Origin: Holosporales bacterium
Lineage (GTDB): Bacteria > Pseudomonadota > Alphaproteobacteria > BNTO01
DNA: 6,840 nucleotides
NCBI GenBank assembly: GCA_031270515.1
Contig: JAISXM010000064.1
Coordinates: 1 to 6,840 of the forward strand
Direction of reading: 5' to 3'
Shown here: positions 5,979-6,840 of the stretch, one piece after another
How positions within the stretch are numbered: position 1 is the stretch's first letter
Layout of the letters: every line of letters begins with the position of its first letter
Position numbers and translations under genes: made by a program
The notes under the pieces: model-generated
Databases searched by the model: none
What the model was told of the DNA's origin: nothing
The model's input: only the letters and a program-made list of their open reading frames with translations

Positions 5979-6041
5979 CCCCAATCAAAAGGTCCCGGCC
6001 TGCGAGACGAGACTCCTGCCGCTAATTCTTTTGTGTTTGGG
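5979..6041 (+). mobile_element. MITE-like element, copy 3 (internally deleted)
   Basis: The left end CCCCAATCAAAAG and the right end, read backwards CCCAAACACAAAAG, still form an imperfect inverted repeat, but only 63 bases remain. The right half CTGCGAGACGAGACTCC, then TGCCGCTAATTC, then TTTTGTGTTTGGG follows copies 1 and 2. Next to the left end is GGTCCCGGCC, the exact reverse complement of bases 3301-3310 in copy 1, perhaps a remaining palindrome arm. It sits between the divergent SH3 and yggT genes. Confidence 0.65.
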
Positions 6042-6098
6042 TATGGTCTCATTTTGTAGTAAAAATGCTTATGGGTTGGCTTTCTTTTTCTTGTTTGA

Positions 6099-6404
6099 AT
6101 GCCGTTCTATATAATAACTGTCCCATTGCTACAAGTATTGGACATATGCCTTCGTATGTATTGGGTAATAGTCATCTGCGAATTCGTTATGAATTTGTTC
6201 GTACACATAGGCGCGCTGAATTTAAATAATCCGTTAATATATACAATTTACGGCACTTTATTTAAGCTGATCGAGCCCGCGCTATGCGCCATCCGCCGAG
6301 TAATACCAATGACGCGCCTCGATTTTTCAAGGCTAATTCTTTTTCTCTCCGTTAAATTTTTTTCAAGCATGGTGGATATGTTGATGGTTGCTTGCATGCA
6401 TTAA
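6099..6404 (+). CDS. YggT-family integral membrane protein
   Basis: This 101-residue protein has two hydrophobic regions, about 5-38 and 76-97, on either side of the family core. The core reads NLNNPLIYTIYGTLFKLIEPALCAIRRVIP, shown here in parts: NLNNPLIY, then TLFKLIEP, then IRRVIP, with an aspartate (LDFSR) before the last helix. YggT/Ycf19 proteins sit in the inner membrane; roles in osmotic tolerance, cell division or membrane protein assembly have been suggested in different organisms, without a settled biochemical function. Length is normal for the alphaproteobacterial form. A TGA codon lies directly before the ATG, so no longer frame is possible. No Shine-Dalgarno sequence or clear promoter is seen. 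It diverges from the SH3 gene and converges with the Rpn-like gene. Confidence 0.88.
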   Translation: MPFYIITVPLLQVLDICLRMYWVIVICEFVMNLFVHIGALNLNNPLIYTIYGTLFKLIEPALCAIRRVIPMTRLDFSRLILFLSVKFFSSMVDMLMVACMH

Positions 6405-6409
6405 GAACC

Positions 6410-6442
6410 TTGAATGCTGCTAACTCTTATTGTGATTTGGGG
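6410..6442 (+). mobile_element. MITE-like element, copy 4 (solo right end)
   Basis: TGCTGCTAACTC (6415-6426) followed by TTATTGTGATTTGGGG matches the right end of copies 1 and 2. Just before it TTGAATG matches part of the palindrome right arm, as if the bases between had been deleted. It fills most of the 49-base gap between the convergent yggT and Rpn-like genes and has no left end. Confidence 0.55.
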
Positions 6443-6453
6443 AAGATTCCTGA

Positions 6454-6840
6454 TCACATTTCAGCGTTCAACTTGCCATCTTTCTGAATAGTATTAATTT
6501 CATGGATCGACATCCCTGTGTATTCACTAATAGTCTCTAAAGATAATCCTTTCTCTAGCATAGAAATGGCGATTTTTGTCTTGATCTCTGCCTCTCCTAT
6601 GGCCTTTCCCCGGGCCTCTCCTATGGCCTTTCCTCGGGCCTCTCCTATGGCCTTTCCCCGGGCCTCTCCTATGGCCTTTCCCCGGGCCTCTCCTCGGGCC
6701 TCTCCCCGGGCCTCTCCTATGGCCATTCCCCGCTGTATTGCCACAGTCATCTCGCTATGTCGATCATTGATCTCCCTTTGCCTCAAAAGCGCCGCCTCCC
6801 GCAACTTCTTATCCGAGCTAATATATTTCAATGTATTCAT
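6454..6840 (-). CDS. C-terminal part of an Rpn-type nuclease/transposase-like protein
   Basis: The frame is open to the right edge, so this is probably the C-terminal 128 residues of a longer gene; the ATG at 6840 need not be the start. The segment NTLKYISSDKKLREAALLR (2-20), a charged helix, a run of GEARGKAI repeats and a closing EKGLSLETISEYTGMSIHEI fit the C-terminal region of Rpn/transposase-31 proteins of the PD-(D/E)XK nuclease superfamily. Members studied in E. coli (RpnA) are DNA endonucleases that promote RecA-independent recombination. The nuclease domain itself lies outside the window and cannot be checked, so whether the gene is intact is unknown. The array length is a multiple of three. 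These genes are often multicopy in repeat-rich intracellular bacteria. The stop lies 49 bases from that of the convergent yggT. Confidence 0.8.
   Translation of the reverse strand: MNTLKYISSDKKLREAALLRQREINDRHSEMTVAIQRGMAIGEARGEARGEARGKAIGEARGKAIGEARGKAIGEARGKAIGEAEIKTKIAISMLEKGLSLETISEYTGMSIHEINTIQKDGKLNAEM
6589..6729 (-). repeat. 24-bp in-frame tandem repeat coding GEARGKAI
   Basis: The plus-strand units at 6601-6624 and 6649-6672 are identical and that at 6625-6648 differs at one base; the next, from 6673, passes into 12-bp half units built on CGGGCCTCTCCT. The protein reads GEARGKAI repeatedly, with two extra GEAR half units towards the N-terminal side. The near identity points to recent slippage or recombination. 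Confidence 0.93.

Overview
The window looks like a stretch of an alphaproteobacterial chromosome, probably from a host-associated or intracellular lineage. The grounds are a ClpX and an Obg of alphaproteobacterial type, a secreted protein with two bacterial SH3 (SH3_4) domains, a YggT-family membrane protein, a secreted leucine-rich-repeat protein, an Rpn/PD-(D/E)XK transposase-like nuclease fragment, and many short dispersed repeats. The placement is inference from family resemblance; no rRNA or tRNA is present to confirm it.

Layout, left to right. A secreted, cysteine-containing protein of unknown function runs off the left edge (1-651, minus). Next come obg (780-1763, minus) and a secreted BspA-like leucine-rich-repeat protein with a Ser/Arg-rich repeat tail (1876-3126, minus). 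Then clpX (3486-4766, minus) sits between two same-orientation copies of a short element with terminal inverted repeats. A gene-poor stretch of about 650 bases follows, then the SH3 protein (5415-5915, minus). A yggT-family gene (6099-6404, plus) diverges from it. The C-terminal part of an Rpn-type nuclease gene with a 24-bp in-frame repeat array (6454-6840, minus) runs off the right edge and converges on yggT.

The genes do not form one pathway. obg (ribosome assembly and stress GTPase) and clpX (AAA+ unfoldase of ClpXP) are housekeeping genes. The two secreted proteins of unknown role and the LRR protein are accessory or envelope genes and could face a host. Gaps are wide and the usual clpP-clpX neighbourhood is missing, so each gene probably has its own promoter.

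The most notable structure is a small repeat family resembling a non-autonomous MITE. Two long copies (3259-3480 and 4895-5047) and two shrunken copies (5979-6041 and 6410-6442) lie between genes, all in the same orientation. They share inverted ends of the form CCCAAACACAAAAA..., and the long copies carry a central palindrome with conserved 13-15 bp arms around a variable 2-bp centre. Copy 1 contains a perfect 32-bp palindrome, a second palindrome in tandem, and a 33-bp internal duplication. The family was worked out by eye from this window only. No transposase able to move it is visible here.
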